Source: Kangiella sp. HZ709 (GTDB lineage: Bacteria > Pseudomonadota > Gammaproteobacteria > Enterobacterales > Kangiellaceae). Taken from it: a stretch of 64,000 bases of DNA. The notes beneath the pieces were generated by a model. The model had not been told where the DNA came from and made no database searches. It was given only the letters and a program-made list of their open reading frames with translations. The translations under genes and the position numbers were made by a program. The stretch is from contig NZ_WKJC01000002.1 in the NCBI RefSeq assembly GCF_009674675.1, positions 186,001 to 250,000 of the forward strand. The letters run 5' to 3'. Positions 46,615 to 57,300 of this stretch are shown here, one piece after another. The first letter of the stretch is position 1. The number at the start of each line of letters is the position of its first letter.

Positions 46615-47576
46615 TGCTGATTTCTTTACTTCGAATATTTGTTACTGCTTTAATTAGCCTCATTGGCTTGACGGTTATTACTTTCGCTATCAGTCTGCAA
46701 AGCTCGATACCTTTACATGACTATCAATCACATAGTGTGTTTGTCCAGTACTTTGAATACCTTGGATACCTCTTTCAAGCTAACTGGGGAACTTCTAACA
46801 TTACAGGCTCGGACGTCCTAAGCGAATTTTTGAAACACTTTCCGGCAACGCTTGAACTTTTACTTTTTGCTTTGCTTATCGTCTTTATTTGCGGCATTTC
46901 TTTAGGTATTGTTGCTGCTAAAAATCGAGGAACTTGGATCGATAATAGCGTCATGGGAGCGACCTTAGTAGGTTACTCAATGCCTATTTTTTGGTGGGGC
47001 TTGTTACTGGTTTTGTTTTTCTCTTTGTTCTTAGGTATTTTTCCTGTGGCAGGTAGAATTGATTATCAATATTACATTGAGCCCATTAGTCGATTTATGC
47101 TGGTTGATACCTTAATTGGTAATCACTCTTATGGCTTGTCGGCATTTTTTAATGCCTTGAATCATCTTATTTTACCAGCGATCACCTTAAGTTGGGTGCC
47201 TATGGCCATCATGGCTAGAATGACCCGCTCAGCGTTGGTCAATATTTTAAAGTTTGAATACGTAAGAACAGCTCGCTCAAAAGGCTTGTCTGAAAATCGA
47301 ATTATTTGGGTTCATGCGCTTCGTAATGCCCTGCAATCTCTGTTGACCATTGGCGGCTTACAGATCAGTATATTAATGACTGGTATTATCATCACAGAAC
47401 ATATTTTTGCCTGGCCAGGTGTTGGAAATTGGCTGCTTCGCTCAGTCGCAAGACAAGATTACCCGAGTATTCAGGGCGGTATTTTAGCTTTATCATTTAT
47501 GGTCATTATTTTTAATGTTTTCATCGACATTATTTCGAATTTCTTAGACCCCAAAAAACGACGACCACTAGCATAA
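46614..47576 (+). CDS. sapB: SapB-type ABC transporter permease
   Basis: This 320-residue DppB-family permease has an N-terminal helix (about residues 8-28), five more membrane helices, and the coupling EAA motif (EYVRTARSKGLSENRIIWVHALRNAL, residues near 220-245, quoted in part). The length equals that of E. coli SapB (321). The start is GTG and overlaps the sapA stop by one base. It should form the membrane channel with SapC. Confidence 0.92.
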   Translation: MLISLLRIFVTALISLIGLTVITFAISLQSSIPLHDYQSHSVFVQYFEYLGYLFQANWGTSNITGSDVLSEFLKHFPATLELLLFALLIVFICGISLGIVAAKNRGTWIDNSVMGATLVGYSMPIFWWGLLLVLFFSLFLGIFPVAGRIDYQYYIEPISRFMLVDTLIGNHSYGLSAFFNALNHLILPAITLSWVPMAIMARMTRSALVNILKFEYVRTARSKGLSENRIIWVHALRNALQSLLTIGGLQISILMTGIIITEHIFAWPGVGNWLLRSVARQDYPSIQGGILALSFMVIIFNVFIDIISNFLDPKKRRPLA

Positions 47577-47586
47577 GGCTGATTGA

Positions 47587-48486
47587 ATGAATTACGCAAA
47601 AGTAAATGGCCTAGCTCATCGCTTAAAGCTCTTTAAAGCAAAAGCTTCCTGGCAAATGTTCCGCCAAAATTATGGCGCCGTTTTTGGTGCCGCTGTGATT
47701 ATAATTATTATTTTGTTGGCCATTATTGGTCCGTGGATTGCGCCCTATGATCCAGCTCAGCAGTTTAGCAATAAAAGTTTTCAACCACCGGTCTGGAATA
47801 TTGGTGGGAGCTTTTCACATTTTCTCGGTACCGACGACTTAGGGCGCGATTTATTTTCAAGGTTATTACATGGCGCTAGATTGTCGCTTTTTTTATCTGC
47901 TTTCATTGTTTTTGTATCTGCCATTGTTGGGGTTTTGATTGGTGCTTTTACTGCTTTTTTACCACCGATTTTAAGAAGTGTTGTGATGCGAGTAATGGAT
48001 TTGATGTTATCGCTTCCTTCATTGATATTAGCTATTACTGTCGTGGCTATTATTGGCCCGGGGATTACTAATGCTGCCTACGCAGTGATATTAGTTCTCA
48101 TTCCTCAATTCGTAAAGATTACTCAAAGTGGCATATCACAAGAACTCAATAAAGAATACAGTATGGCTGCAAAACTTGATGGAGCCAGTCAAAATCGCCT
48201 ATTGTTCAAACATCTTGGACCTAATATAGTTCCTGCGATTATTGTGCAGATCACTTTTAGTTTTTCTACTGCCCTACTAGACATTGCAGCGCTTGGCTTT
48301 TTAGGACTTGGCGCACAACCTCCAATTGCCGAATGGGGAACCATGCTGGCAGAGTCTCGCTCTTATATCCAGTATGCGCCTTGGACCATGGCACTACCAG
48401 GTCTGGCTATTTTCTTAACAATTTTATCCATTAATTTATTGGGCGATGGTTTACGCGATGCGCTCGATCCGCAAATCAATCAATAG
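47587..48486 (+). CDS. sapC: SapC-type ABC transporter permease
   Basis: This 299-residue DppC-family permease has the N-terminal helix with NYGAVFGAAVIIIIILLAI, the motif FLGTDDLGRDLFSRLLHGAR, and the EAA loop ELNKEYSMAAKLDGASQNRL. Six membrane helices are expected. Length fits E. coli SapC (296). It is 10 bp downstream of sapB. Confidence 0.93.
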   Translation: MNYAKVNGLAHRLKLFKAKASWQMFRQNYGAVFGAAVIIIIILLAIIGPWIAPYDPAQQFSNKSFQPPVWNIGGSFSHFLGTDDLGRDLFSRLLHGARLSLFLSAFIVFVSAIVGVLIGAFTAFLPPILRSVVMRVMDLMLSLPSLILAITVVAIIGPGITNAAYAVILVLIPQFVKITQSGISQELNKEYSMAAKLDGASQNRLLFKHLGPNIVPAIIVQITFSFSTALLDIAALGFLGLGAQPPIAEWGTMLAESRSYIQYAPWTMALPGLAIFLTILSINLLGDGLRDALDPQINQ

Positions 48487-48498
48487 AGATATCTGACT

Positions 48499-49485
48499 TT
48501 GAGCTTACTCCATATAGAAAATTTAACCGTGAATTTTAAAACTGATCACGGTTTAGTCACAGCTGTTGATAAATTCAAATTGCAAATAGATCCAGGTCAG
48601 GTAATAGGCGTTATTGGTGAATCAGGATCTGGTAAAAGTGTTATGGCGCTAGCTCTAGCTGATTTGTTGTCCCCATCCGCAGTAGCTCAGGCAGATTTAT
48701 TTACTCTAGAAAATCAAGATTTAAATCGAATGCAAAGCGTTGATAAGAAAAAACTTATTACCGACAGTATTTCAATCATTTTTCAAGATCCTACTTCCAG
48801 CTTGAACCCAGCTTTAACCATCGGTTATCAACTAGATGAAACTCTTCGTTTCCATGACGGCGGTTCTGCAAAACAATGCAAAGAGCGCTCAATGGAATTA
48901 TTGACCTCGGTAGGAATAAAAGATACTAAGCGCCGCTATCACGAGTATCCACATCAACTTTCTGGTGGCTTAAACCAGAGGGTTATGATTGCTATGGCTT
49001 TAGCTTGTAACCCTAAATTATTAATTGCTGATGAACCAACAACTGCGCTGGATGTTACGGTTCAATCACAGATTTTAGATCTATTGATGAAACTGAATGA
49101 AGAGAGAAGTATGGCGTTAATGTTGATCACTCATGACTTCTCAATTTTATCTGAAACGAGCGAGAAAGTTCATGTGATGTATTCAGGACAAGTGGTTGAG
49201 TCGGGAGCAACTTATAAATTATTAACAGAGCCTCTTCACCCCTACACCAAGGCACTGCTCGATAGTGTTCCGCATTTTGGTATGCATTATAAAAAAGGAC
49301 GCAGGCTTTATAATTTAGCAGGCTCAACTCCGCCAATGCGTCACTTACCGGTAGGTTGCAATCTTGGCCCCCGCTGCCCCTATGCTAGCAAAGAATGTGT
49401 CAATATGCCGGAGTTACGCTCTATCAAAGGTCGTTCCGTGCGTTGCCACTTTCCCCTTGAACAAAAAAAGAAGGCAGCACCTTAA
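48499..49485 (+). CDS. sapD: SapD-type ABC transporter ATP-binding protein
   Basis: This 328-residue ATPase has Walker [10 protein letters not shown], signature [16 protein letters not shown], Walker [13 protein letters not shown] and the C-terminal oligopeptide-transporter motif with Cys residues ([13 protein letters not shown] and CHFPL), which in related ATPases binds an iron-sulfur cluster. The start is TTG at 48499, preceded by a weak site; a downstream ATG would remove conserved sequence. It overlaps sapF by one base. In E. coli SapD is also linked to potassium uptake via Trk. Confidence 0.92.
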   Translation: MSLLHIENLTVNFKTDHGLVTAVDKFKLQIDPGQVIGVIGESGSGKSVMALALADLLSPSAVAQADLFTLENQDLNRMQSVDKKKLITDSISIIFQDPTSSLNPALTIGYQLDETLRFHDGGSAKQCKERSMELLTSVGIKDTKRRYHEYPHQLSGGLNQRVMIAMALACNPKLLIADEPTTALDVTVQSQILDLLMKLNEERSMALMLITHDFSILSETSEKVHVMYSGQVVESGATYKLLTEPLHPYTKALLDSVPHFGMHYKKGRRLYNLAGSTPPMRHLPVGCNLGPRCPYASKECVNMPELRSIKGRSVRCHFPLEQKKKAAP

Positions 49486-50273
49486 TGGCAAATTTACTCA
49501 AAGCAGAACTGATAAGGAAGTCTTATAAGGTTTCTAACAATCCATTCAAAGCTCGTTACTTACAAGTACTGCAAGGAGTTAGCTTTTCTATCAATCCAGG
49601 GCAAACACTAGCGGTAGTTGGTGAATCTGGTTCTGGTAAGTCCACCCTTGCTCGAATTTTAGTGGGTGCAGAAAAACCCGATACCGGTGAACTCTTATTT
49701 AATGGTCACAATGTATTAGCTGACAAAAAATTTGCTTGGTACAAAAGCATTCGTATGATTTTTCAGAATCCTAGATCTTCCTTTAATCCAAGATTAACCA
49801 TTGAGCAAATACTTGCCGAACCATTAATTAACTCTAGAGCTTTTAACCGTTTCGAAATCCAGAAAAAAATTCGTATAGCATTAGAAAGGGTTGGACTAAG
49901 AGCCGAATATGCTTCCCGCTATCCGCATACTTTTTCTGGAGGTCAAAGACAGCGCATTGCTATCGCCAGAGCCTTAATATTAAATCCTAAAGTTATTGTT
50001 GCCGACGAGCCAGTATCTGCTTTAGATGTTTCGGTTCAAGCGCAAATCATCAATCTGTTATTGGATTTGCAAGAAGAACTGGATCTTGCCTATATCTTTA
50101 TCTCTCACGATCTTGGTTTGGTACAACATTTTAGTGATAAGGTGTTGGTAATGCATAAAGGCGTGCAAGAAGAGTATGGCCCTGTGGGTGAAGTCTTCAG
50201 CCAACCGCAATCTCAATATACTCAAAAACTATTAAACGCTTCTGCTGGCTATAAAAGAGCCATCGAAATTTAG
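49485..50273 (+). CDS. sapF: SapF-type ABC transporter ATP-binding protein
   Basis: This 262-residue ATPase has Walker [10 protein letters not shown], signature FSGGQRQRIAIARAL and Walker B VIVADEPVSALDVS. The partner of SapD in the heterodimeric motor is usually this length (E. coli SapF 268), and it lacks the C-terminal Cys motif. It is last in the operon, followed by a terminator. Confidence 0.93.
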   Translation: MANLLKAELIRKSYKVSNNPFKARYLQVLQGVSFSINPGQTLAVVGESGSGKSTLARILVGAEKPDTGELLFNGHNVLADKKFAWYKSIRMIFQNPRSSFNPRLTIEQILAEPLINSRAFNRFEIQKKIRIALERVGLRAEYASRYPHTFSGGQRQRIAIARALILNPKVIVADEPVSALDVSVQAQIINLLLDLQEELDLAYIFISHDLGLVQHFSDKVLVMHKGVQEEYGPVGEVFSQPQSQYTQKLLNASAGYKRAIEI

Positions 50274-50305
50274 CTACTTCTCTATATGAGCATTTAATTT
50301 CAGCA

Positions 50306-50336
50306 ATAAAAAGCCCTCATCAAGAGGGCTTTTTAT
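50306..50336. terminator. Bidirectional terminator between sapF and ppiD
   Basis: The 8-bp stem AAGCCCTC/GAGGGCTT with a 5-nt loop is flanked by A- and T-runs, between converging genes. Confidence 0.9.
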
Positions 50337-50358
50337 TATCAGTTTTTAGCGTGAAGAA

Positions 50359-52254
50359 TTACTTAACATCACTCTTCTCTCTAAGTTCCCCAACAAACTT
50401 ACTAAAGTCGCCACGAGAGTTAACGTTTGCTAATAATGATTTTAACTGTTGTTTCTTAGCATCATCCAATTTACTTAGGTCTGGATAGTTAACTTTACGC
50501 AATTCAAGAATCGCAACATCACCAGAAAATAAATCTTCAATTTCTATAGCCGCTTCATCCGTCAATGGAGCAACCTGTTGGAATAATTTCGAATTCAACT
50601 CAGGACCCAAAGCAGCGTCCCTTGAGCCGAAAGCAGAGCTTTCTACCCAGGTTAATTCCTTTTCCGTTAACAGAGTCTCTACTGATTCGCCAGCCTTTAA
50701 TGCTGACTTAATAGATTCAGCATAGGTCTTTGTTTTTTCGGTGACTTTCTCTGCAGTTAATAGACTAACAATTTCAGCTTCAACTTCAGTTAAAGGCTTA
50801 ATGCCGGCAGCTTGGTAATCTTGCACGGCGATATAAACAATTTGCTGCTCGCCCATTGAAATTTCATCAGAAATTTCTTTAGATTGAATGTTATCTTTAG
50901 CAAAAGCTTGCTCAATTACTGCCGGGTGATTAATTGCAACAGGTATACTATTACGATCAAATAACTCTGTCGTTTGTAACTCTAACTCAGCCGTTTTTGC
51001 TAAATCACTTATCGATTCTGTACTGAATAAAGCATCATCTAACAAAGCTTTTTTATTAAAGAATTGGGTTTGTGCCTGGACATCAGCCATTCGCTGCTTA
51101 ATTTCTTCTGAAACTTCAGCCAAAGGTTTAGAATCACCAACCAGACGCTCGTTTAATTTAATGATATGGAAACCAAAATCTGTTTTTACTAAACCTGATA
51201 ACTCATTAGGCTCTGTAAGCTCTAATGCTGCAGATTCAAACTCTGGAACCCAACCTGAATTACCAGCTTGAGCTTCAGTTTGCGGTAACACTCCGCCTTC
51301 AGCACCACTAAAAGTATCGCTAGAGTTGGCTTTAGCTAATTCCGCAAAGTCAGCGCCAGATTGTAACTGAGCCAATAAATCTGTAGCTTTTTGTTCCGCA
51401 TTATCGACATCATTTGCAATTAAAATATGCGCCACAGTGATCTTATCTGGAGCTACGAATTCCGATTTATTTTCTTCGCTATTATAAAAATCTGCTACTT
51501 GCTCATCAGTAATGCTAGATTTAATAGACTGAGCTAAAATGTCTTTGGTAAGCAAAATGTACTGCAAGCTAACTTGCTCTGGCTGTTCAAAATTCGCTTT
51601 GTTGTTATCGTAATAAGTTTGCTTTTCGCCATCTTCGATAACAATACCTTCTGAGAACTTAGCTTTCGGAACCGTTAGAACTCGAGCGTCGCGAGTTTGC
51701 TCTTGAATACGGTAAAAGGCTTCTATCTCTTTATCAGTTACAAAGCTGCTCTCCGAGATGCCTTGATTAAATTGTTCGCGAACAATCTGATTTCTTGCAA
51801 TCGAGTATAGTCTTGTATCGCTGATACCATTTTGCGCCATAATGGTTTTTGCGGTTTGTGGATCATATTGACCCCCTAATTGAAACTCTGGCATTGAATG
51901 GATTTGTTCAATAATCTGAGCTTTCGAAGCTGTTAAACCAGCATTTTCAATCGTATTTGTATAAATACGGTCATTAATTAACTGATTTCGGACTTGCTCA
52001 CGGTACTCAGCTTTACTCGCTTCTGTTGGATACTGTTGGTCAAAGTTAGGGTTTTGTCTTCTTTGATTATTGATCACATTATCAATTTCCGCATTGGTAA
52101 TGTTGACGCCATCAACATTAGCCACAGTTTCATTACCTGGCGTAACAAGGTTAGCACCAAAGTAACCAGCAAAAACAAAGAAAATAATAATTATAGCCAA
52201 CACCACCTTCATGGCTGGGCCTTCCATCTTCTGCTGTATTCTTTCTAGCATCAT
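50359..52254 (-). CDS. ppiD: Periplasmic folding chaperone PpiD (peptidyl-prolyl isomerase)
   Basis: This 631-residue protein has an N-terminal membrane anchor (about residues 15-36), a SurA-like N-terminal chaperone region, and a parvulin domain near residues 265-365 with ITVAHILIAND, SSDTFSGAEGGVLP and TDFGFHIIKL. PpiD assists proteins leaving the Sec translocon. Length agrees with E. coli PpiD (623). It is downstream of lon, hupB and two tRNA genes, as in many gammaproteobacteria. Confidence 0.94.
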   Translation of the reverse strand: MMLERIQQKMEGPAMKVVLAIIIIFFVFAGYFGANLVTPGNETVANVDGVNITNAEIDNVINNQRRQNPNFDQQYPTEASKAEYREQVRNQLINDRIYTNTIENAGLTASKAQIIEQIHSMPEFQLGGQYDPQTAKTIMAQNGISDTRLYSIARNQIVREQFNQGISESSFVTDKEIEAFYRIQEQTRDARVLTVPKAKFSEGIVIEDGEKQTYYDNNKANFEQPEQVSLQYILLTKDILAQSIKSSITDEQVADFYNSEENKSEFVAPDKITVAHILIANDVDNAEQKATDLLAQLQSGADFAELAKANSSDTFSGAEGGVLPQTEAQAGNSGWVPEFESAALELTEPNELSGLVKTDFGFHIIKLNERLVGDSKPLAEVSEEIKQRMADVQAQTQFFNKKALLDDALFSTESISDLAKTAELELQTTELFDRNSIPVAINHPAVIEQAFAKDNIQSKEISDEISMGEQQIVYIAVQDYQAAGIKPLTEVEAEIVSLLTAEKVTEKTKTYAESIKSALKAGESVETLLTEKELTWVESSAFGSRDAALGPELNSKLFQQVAPLTDEAAIEIEDLFSGDVAILELRKVNYPDLSKLDDAKKQQLKSLLANVNSRGDFSKFVGELREKSDVK

Positions 52255-52504
52255 AGCTAAGTACCTACTTTTTATTTATTACTTCAATTATTTATATAAT
52301 CAATATTATAAGAATATATTTATCACAAAATGTACTATTTAAGCACTCTTAACTCTAACAGTTTACTTTTACTGTTATTGCGACTAACGAGAAGCTATTA
52401 GAACGAGGAAAAAATTTGCGAGAATGCGCAGTTTGCTTATTGCAAATGAGCACATTGGAGCGAATTTTTAACAAAGTTATAAAACTTCGAAGTAGTCGCT
52501 ATAA

Positions 52505-52527
52505 AGAAAACGCGCCCTGAGGCGCGT
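52505..52527 (-). terminator. Terminator of the hupB-tRNA transcript
   Basis: A GC-rich stem CGCGCC/GGCGCG with a 4-nt loop is followed on the minus strand by TTTTC, 10 bp after the tRNA-Asp 3' end. Confidence 0.8.
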
Positions 52528-52537
52528 TCATAAATAA

Positions 52538-52614
52538 TGGCGGAGCGGACGGGACTCGAACCCGCGACCCCCGGCGTGACAGGCCGGTATTCTAACCAGC
52601 TGAACTACCGCTCC
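52538..52614 (-). tRNA. tRNA-Asp (GTC)
   Basis: The minus strand folds as a 77-nt tRNA with GGAGCGG acceptor arm, anticodon GTC in CCTGTCACG, TPsiC loop GTTCGAGTCC and encoded CCA. It is nearly identical to E. coli tRNA-Asp. Confidence 0.98.
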
Positions 52615-52691
52615 AGCAGAGTCTTTTAAGCTTAAGTTCAGGGTCACTTAAAAGACTAATTCTATCGCCAATTTATTTTGACTGAAGAATT

Positions 52692-52767
52692 TGGTGGGTG
52701 GTACTGGGCTCGAACCAGTGACCCTCGCCTTGTAAGGGCGATGCTCTCCCAACTGAGCTAACCACCC
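52692..52767 (-). tRNA. tRNA-Val (TAC)
   Basis: A 76-nt tRNA with GGGTGGT acceptor arm, anticodon TAC in CCTTACAAG, loop GTTCGAGCCC and encoded CCA. Its 5' end is 12 bp after the hupB stop, with no room for a separate promoter. Confidence 0.98.
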
Positions 52768-52779
52768 AGAAAACGGCGG

Positions 52780-53052
52780 CTAGTTTACCGCGTCTTTAAG
52801 TGCTTTACCAGCTTTAAATCCTGGAACTTTTGCAGCTTTAATTTGGATAGTTGCGCCTGTTTGCGGGTTACGACCAGTACGGGCTGCACGCTCTTTTACA
52901 GAGAAAGTACCGAAGCCTACTAATGATACTGACTCACCTTTTTGAAGTGATTCAGTTACTGCGCCGATCATTGAGTCTAGTGCGCGACCTGCTGCTGCTT
53001 TTGAAATGTCTGAGCCAGCTGCGATTGCATCAATTAATTCTGATTTATTCAC
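52780..53052 (-). CDS. hupB: DNA-binding protein HU-beta
   Basis: This 90-residue nucleoid protein begins [20 protein letters not shown] and contains the family signature [21 protein letters not shown]. It dimerises and bends DNA. The start is GTG with an AGGGGA ribosome site at good distance. A strong sigma70 promoter lies 87-117 bp upstream. It sits downstream of lon, and two tRNA genes follow on the same transcript. Confidence 0.98.
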   Translation of the reverse strand: MNKSELIDAIAAGSDISKAAAGRALDSMIGAVTESLQKGESVSLVGFGTFSVKERAARTGRNPQTGATIQIKAAKVPGFKAGKALKDAVN

Positions 53053-53139
53053 TCTTATTCCCCTTGATAGATAGAGTTATTACGATATTTTTACTATTAA
53101 AACCAACTTGGTTGTCATCGGTTTTTAATGAGGTTGTTT

Positions 53140-53169
53140 GTTATAGCAACTTGCGCTTTAGAGTGTCAA
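53140..53169 (-). promoter_or_regulatory. Predicted sigma70 promoter of hupB
   Basis: On the minus strand a perfect TTGACA (53164-53169) and a good TATAAC (53140-53145) are separated by 18 bp. Confidence 0.8.
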
Positions 53170-53187
53170 GGAAAATCCCGTCAATTC

Positions 53188-53220
53188 GCGCAAAAACCTT
53201 TAAATACAAGGCTTTTGCGC
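53188..53220 (-). terminator. Hairpin between lon and hupB, possible lon 3' end
   Basis: GCGCAAAA/TTTTGCGC extended by CCTT/AAGG gives about 12 bp with one mismatch and a 7-nt loop. The T-run expected for an intrinsic terminator is weak or missing, so it may be a 3' protective hairpin. Confidence 0.4.
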
Positions 53221-53243
53221 AAAATTCAACCACTTAAAAATTA

Positions 53244-55673
53244 CTAATGAGGATGGATATCCTCTTGCTGCTTTGATTTGTTGGCTACTGCCTTAGATTT
53301 ACTTTGACTAGCAAGACTCTTAGGCTCTGGAGGGCGTTCCAATGCAATATCAATTACTTCATCGATCCACTTCACGCAATTTATCTCTAAATCCTTTTTA
53401 ATGTTTGAAGGGATATCCGCCAAATCGCGTTCATTATCTTTGGGGATCATAACTGTTTTGATACCACCTCGATGCGCTGCCAGTAATTTTTCTTTTAGAC
53501 CACCAATAGGTAACACCTCACCGCGTAAAGTGATTTCACCGGTCATGGCTACATCTTTTCTTACAGGAATTTCTGTCAAGCTCGAAATTAACGCTGTGCA
53601 CATACCAATACCCGCACTTGGACCATCTTTTGGCGTAGCGCCCTCAGGAACATGCACATGGATATCCTTCTTTTCGTAAAAATCCGGCTCAATCCCAAGT
53701 GCCAAACAACGACTTCTAACCACTGTCATTGCAGCTTGGATTGATTCCTTCATAACATCACCAAGCTGGCCCGTAAAACTGGTTTTACCTTTACCTCCAA
53801 CTACGACAGACTCAATAGTCAGCAGCTCGCCTCCAACTGAAGTCCAAGCCAGCCCTGTTACCTGCCCAATTTGATTGTTGTCTCCAACTTTACCGTAATC
53901 AAAGCGTTGCACACCTAGATATTTATCGATATTACCTTTATGTACTTTAATAGTTTTCTTTTCTTTCTTAGCTAATAACTGCTCTTTAACCGTTTTACGG
54001 CAAATTTTAGCCAGTTCACGCTCTAAATTTCGTACTCCTGACTCTCGGGTGTAATAACGAATGATACTGCGCACACCTGACTCTGAAAGTTGCAATTCGC
54101 CATCGCGCAGACCAGCATTTGTCATTTGTTTAGGCAACAAATACCGCGTCGCGATTTCCACTTTCTCATCTTCGGTATAGCCTGGAATTCGAATCACTTC
54201 CATCCGGTCCAATAAAGGCGCGGGGATATTCATGGAGTTAGATGTCGCGATGAACATCACCTCAGAAAGATCATAGTCGACTTCTAGATAATGGTCATTG
54301 AAAGTATGATTTTGCTCAGGATCTAATACTTCTAGCAAAGCCGAAGAAGGATCGCCGCGCATATCCATCGCCATTTTGTCGATTTCATCCAACAAAAACA
54401 GCGGGTTTTTCACAGAGACCTTGCTCATTTTCTGCATGATCTTTCCTGGCATAGCGCCAATATAGGTTCTTCGGTGGCCACGAATTTCAGCTTCATCTCG
54501 AACGCCACCAAGCGCCATACGCACATATTTTCTGCCAGTGGCTTTAGCTATTGACTGGCCCAAAGACGTTTTACCGACACCTGGTGGTCCCACTAAACAT
54601 AATACAGGCCCTTTAAGTTTCTTAACTCTTTGTTGTACCGCCAAATATTCTAGAATACGTTCTTTAACTTTTTCTAAACCATAATGATCAGAATTCAAAG
54701 TGTCTTCGGCACTATTTAAATCATGCTTTACTTTCGAGCGCTTCTTCCAAGGAACCCCTAAAAGCCAATCAATATAGCCTCTAACCACTGTCGCTTCTGC
54801 AGACATTGGTGACATCATTTTTAACTTTTTAAGCTCGGCCTCTGCCTTTTCCTTAGCCTCTTTATTCATCCCAGATTTAGCAATTTTATTTGCTAGCTCT
54901 TCATGTTCCGAAGCCGTTTCTTCACCATCTCCCAATTCTTTTTGGATGGCCTTGATTTGCTCATTTAAATAATATTCGCGTTGGTTTTTTTCCATTTGAT
55001 TCTTAACGCGACTACGAATTCGTTTTTCAACTTGCAACAACTCCATTTCACCTTCCATCTTGCTCATGAGATGTTCAAGACGCTCAGAAGTGTTTTCCAT
55101 TTCCAAGATTTGCTGCTTATCTTGGATATTGAGAGCCATATGCGCCGCGATACTATCCGCTAGACGACTTGGCTCATCAATACCCGATAGTGAAGTCAAA
55201 ATTTCACTTGGAACCTTTTTATTGAGTTTTACGTATTTATCAAAATTAGATAAAGCGGCTCTAGCAAGTCCATCCTCTTCAGCTGGATTCAGTGAAGGAG
55301 CATTCACTGTTTCCACTTCTGCAACATACATAGGTTCAGTTTCAGTGTATTGAGTTACTTTTGCTCTTTGCACGCCCTCTACTAAAACTTTGACATTACC
55401 ATCAGGTAGCTTCAGCATTTGTAAAATGGTAGCAACACAGCCGTATGTATAAAGTTGATCTGGCTCAGGCATATCTTCAGAGGCTTCTTTTTGCGCCACC
55501 AACATAACCTGCTTATCACCATTAGTCGCTTCTTCAAGCGCCAGAATAGATTTTTCTCGCCCCACAAACAATGGAATAACCATATGTGGAAAAACCACCA
55601 CATCGCGAAGTGGTAACAAAGGAAGTTGTTTATTTTTAGATTCTAGGTTCGTTTCTTGGGTATCGCTTTGCAT
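53244..55673 (-). CDS. lon: ATP-dependent protease Lon
   Basis: This 809-residue protease degrades misfolded and regulatory proteins. It has an N-terminal substrate domain ([20 protein letters not shown]), AAA+ domain with Walker [10 protein letters not shown] and Walker [11 protein letters not shown], and a C-terminal protease domain with catalytic Ser686 in KDGPSAGIG and Lys729 in [14 protein letters not shown]. Length is slightly above E. coli Lon (784), mainly a Ser/Lys-rich tail. A sigma32-like pattern (CCCAGTTT with a loose upstream half) lies before it but is not convincing. clpX is 120 bp upstream on the same strand. Confidence 0.97.
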   Translation of the reverse strand: MQSDTQETNLESKNKQLPLLPLRDVVVFPHMVIPLFVGREKSILALEEATNGDKQVMLVAQKEASEDMPEPDQLYTYGCVATILQMLKLPDGNVKVLVEGVQRAKVTQYTETEPMYVAEVETVNAPSLNPAEEDGLARAALSNFDKYVKLNKKVPSEILTSLSGIDEPSRLADSIAAHMALNIQDKQQILEMENTSERLEHLMSKMEGEMELLQVEKRIRSRVKNQMEKNQREYYLNEQIKAIQKELGDGEETASEHEELANKIAKSGMNKEAKEKAEAELKKLKMMSPMSAEATVVRGYIDWLLGVPWKKRSKVKHDLNSAEDTLNSDHYGLEKVKERILEYLAVQQRVKKLKGPVLCLVGPPGVGKTSLGQSIAKATGRKYVRMALGGVRDEAEIRGHRRTYIGAMPGKIMQKMSKVSVKNPLFLLDEIDKMAMDMRGDPSSALLEVLDPEQNHTFNDHYLEVDYDLSEVMFIATSNSMNIPAPLLDRMEVIRIPGYTEDEKVEIATRYLLPKQMTNAGLRDGELQLSESGVRSIIRYYTRESGVRNLERELAKICRKTVKEQLLAKKEKKTIKVHKGNIDKYLGVQRFDYGKVGDNNQIGQVTGLAWTSVGGELLTIESVVVGGKGKTSFTGQLGDVMKESIQAAMTVVRSRCLALGIEPDFYEKKDIHVHVPEGATPKDGPSAGIGMCTALISSLTEIPVRKDVAMTGEITLRGEVLPIGGLKEKLLAAHRGGIKTVMIPKDNERDLADIPSNIKKDLEINCVKWIDEVIDIALERPPEPKSLASQSKSKAVANKSKQQEDIHPH

Positions 55674-55792
55674 TGCGCTTTTTTTCCTAACTGTTGGTTA
55701 AACTCAGTTGGTTAATTAAAAACTGGGCTCTCAAAATTGTTAGCATCAATGGGCCCAGAACGAGCCCACATTTGGATGGTTGCAGCTTAATA

Positions 55793-57058
55793 TTACTCAG
55801 AAGCAGCTTTTGCTTGAGAATCGTATATGAGTAGAGGCTCTGCCTCACCTTTCACCATTGCTGCATCGATACAAACTTTACTAACATTTTCTAAAGATGG
55901 TAATTCATACATGGTGTCTAATAAAATTTCTTCAAGGATAGAGCGTAATCCTCGCGCACCAGTGCGGCGCTGCATCGCTTTTCGCGCTATCGCTTCTAAC
56001 GCATCTTTTCTAAATTCAAGTTCTACATTCTCTAACATCAACAATTTATTGTACTGCTTAGTAAGAGCATTTTTTGGTTCAGTTAATATACGTACTAATG
56101 CATGTTGGTCGAGTTCTTGCAAAGTCGCTACAATCGGTAATCGGCCAATAAATTCAGGGATCAAACCAAATTTCACTAAATCATCTGGTTCTATATTCTT
56201 AAGCATTTCACCAATCGCTTTACCATCATGAACTTCTTTAACATCAGCGCCAAAACCTATGCCGCCTTTTTCAGTGCGTTCCTGAATAATTTTTTCGATT
56301 CCTGCAAAAGCACCACCACAAATAAATAGAATGTTTGAAGTATTCACCTGTAAGAATTCTTGCTGTGGATGCTTACGACCGCCCTGTGGAGGAACAGAAG
56401 CAACCGTACCTTCGATTAATTTTAATAAGGCTTGTTGTACTCCTTCACCTGATACATCACGAGTGATGGAAGGGTTATCGGATTTTCGTGAAATTTTATC
56501 GATTTCATCGATATACACAATTCCGCGTTCAGCTTTTTCAACATCGTAATCGCACTTTTGAAGTAGCTTTTGAATAATGTTTTCTACATCTTCACCTACA
56601 TAGCCAGCTTCAGTTAAAGTAGTTGCGTCAGCCATGGTGAAAGGCACTTCCAACATTCTGGCTAAAGTTTCGGCTAGCAAAGTTTTACCTGAGCCAGTTG
56701 GACCTATTAAAAGGATGTTACTTTTGCCCAACTCAACTTCTTTATTTTCAGAGGATTGCGGTTCATTCTCAAGTCGCTTGTAATGATTATAAACTGCAAC
56801 TGACAATACTTTTTTTGCTCTCTCTTGCCCGATGACATACTCTTCCAAGAATGCGCTTATTTCTTTTGGCGATGGCAAATCACGACCACCAGCTTCTGCG
56901 GCGATATCTTTAACTTCTTCAATGATGATGTCATTGCACAAATCGACGCATTCATTACAAATAAATACACGTGGACCAGCTATTAGTTTTTTCACTTCAT
57001 GTTGGCTTTTGCCACAAAAAGAACAATACAGTGTTTTATTATCGTTGCTATCGCTCAT
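55793..57058 (-). CDS. clpX: ClpX ATPase subunit of ClpXP protease
   Basis: This 421-residue AAA+ unfoldase feeds substrates to ClpP. The N-terminal zinc-binding domain has Cys12, Cys15, Cys34 and Cys37 (CSFCGK and CNEC). Walker A is GPTGSGKT, Walker B is [10 protein letters not shown], and the ClpP-contact IGF loop is within [15 protein letters not shown]. Normally clpP lies directly upstream; here a plus-strand gene of 1.9 kb separates them, so clpX should have its own promoter in 57059-57300. Confidence 0.97.
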   Translation of the reverse strand: MSDSNDNKTLYCSFCGKSQHEVKKLIAGPRVFICNECVDLCNDIIIEEVKDIAAEAGGRDLPSPKEISAFLEEYVIGQERAKKVLSVAVYNHYKRLENEPQSSENKEVELGKSNILLIGPTGSGKTLLAETLARMLEVPFTMADATTLTEAGYVGEDVENIIQKLLQKCDYDVEKAERGIVYIDEIDKISRKSDNPSITRDVSGEGVQQALLKLIEGTVASVPPQGGRKHPQQEFLQVNTSNILFICGGAFAGIEKIIQERTEKGGIGFGADVKEVHDGKAIGEMLKNIEPDDLVKFGLIPEFIGRLPIVATLQELDQHALVRILTEPKNALTKQYNKLLMLENVELEFRKDALEAIARKAMQRRTGARGLRSILEEILLDTMYELPSLENVSKVCIDAAMVKGEAEPLLIYDSQAKAASE

Positions 57059-57300
57059 TCATTCCTCGGTCTTTTCAGACGCCTTATCGATTGGTGCCGC
57101 TAATCCCTGCTATATGGGGACTAACCCTCAGCCTTCAACTGATTCTTGCCTTTATGCACTAACATTAACAAAAACCTTAGGGCAAAAAAAGCAAAATAGC
57201 TTGAGCTGACTGATATTTAGGCAAATTTAGCAAAATAATCCAAATAGCCTCTTTTTTGTAAGACAACTTCTTTATACTTATCATTCATATTCGATCTATC

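Noticed and set aside
55674-55792. Possible sigma32 promoter upstream of lon
   Set aside because: Only the -10-like CCCAGTTT is reasonable; the -35 half is a poor match, so it was not listed as a feature.
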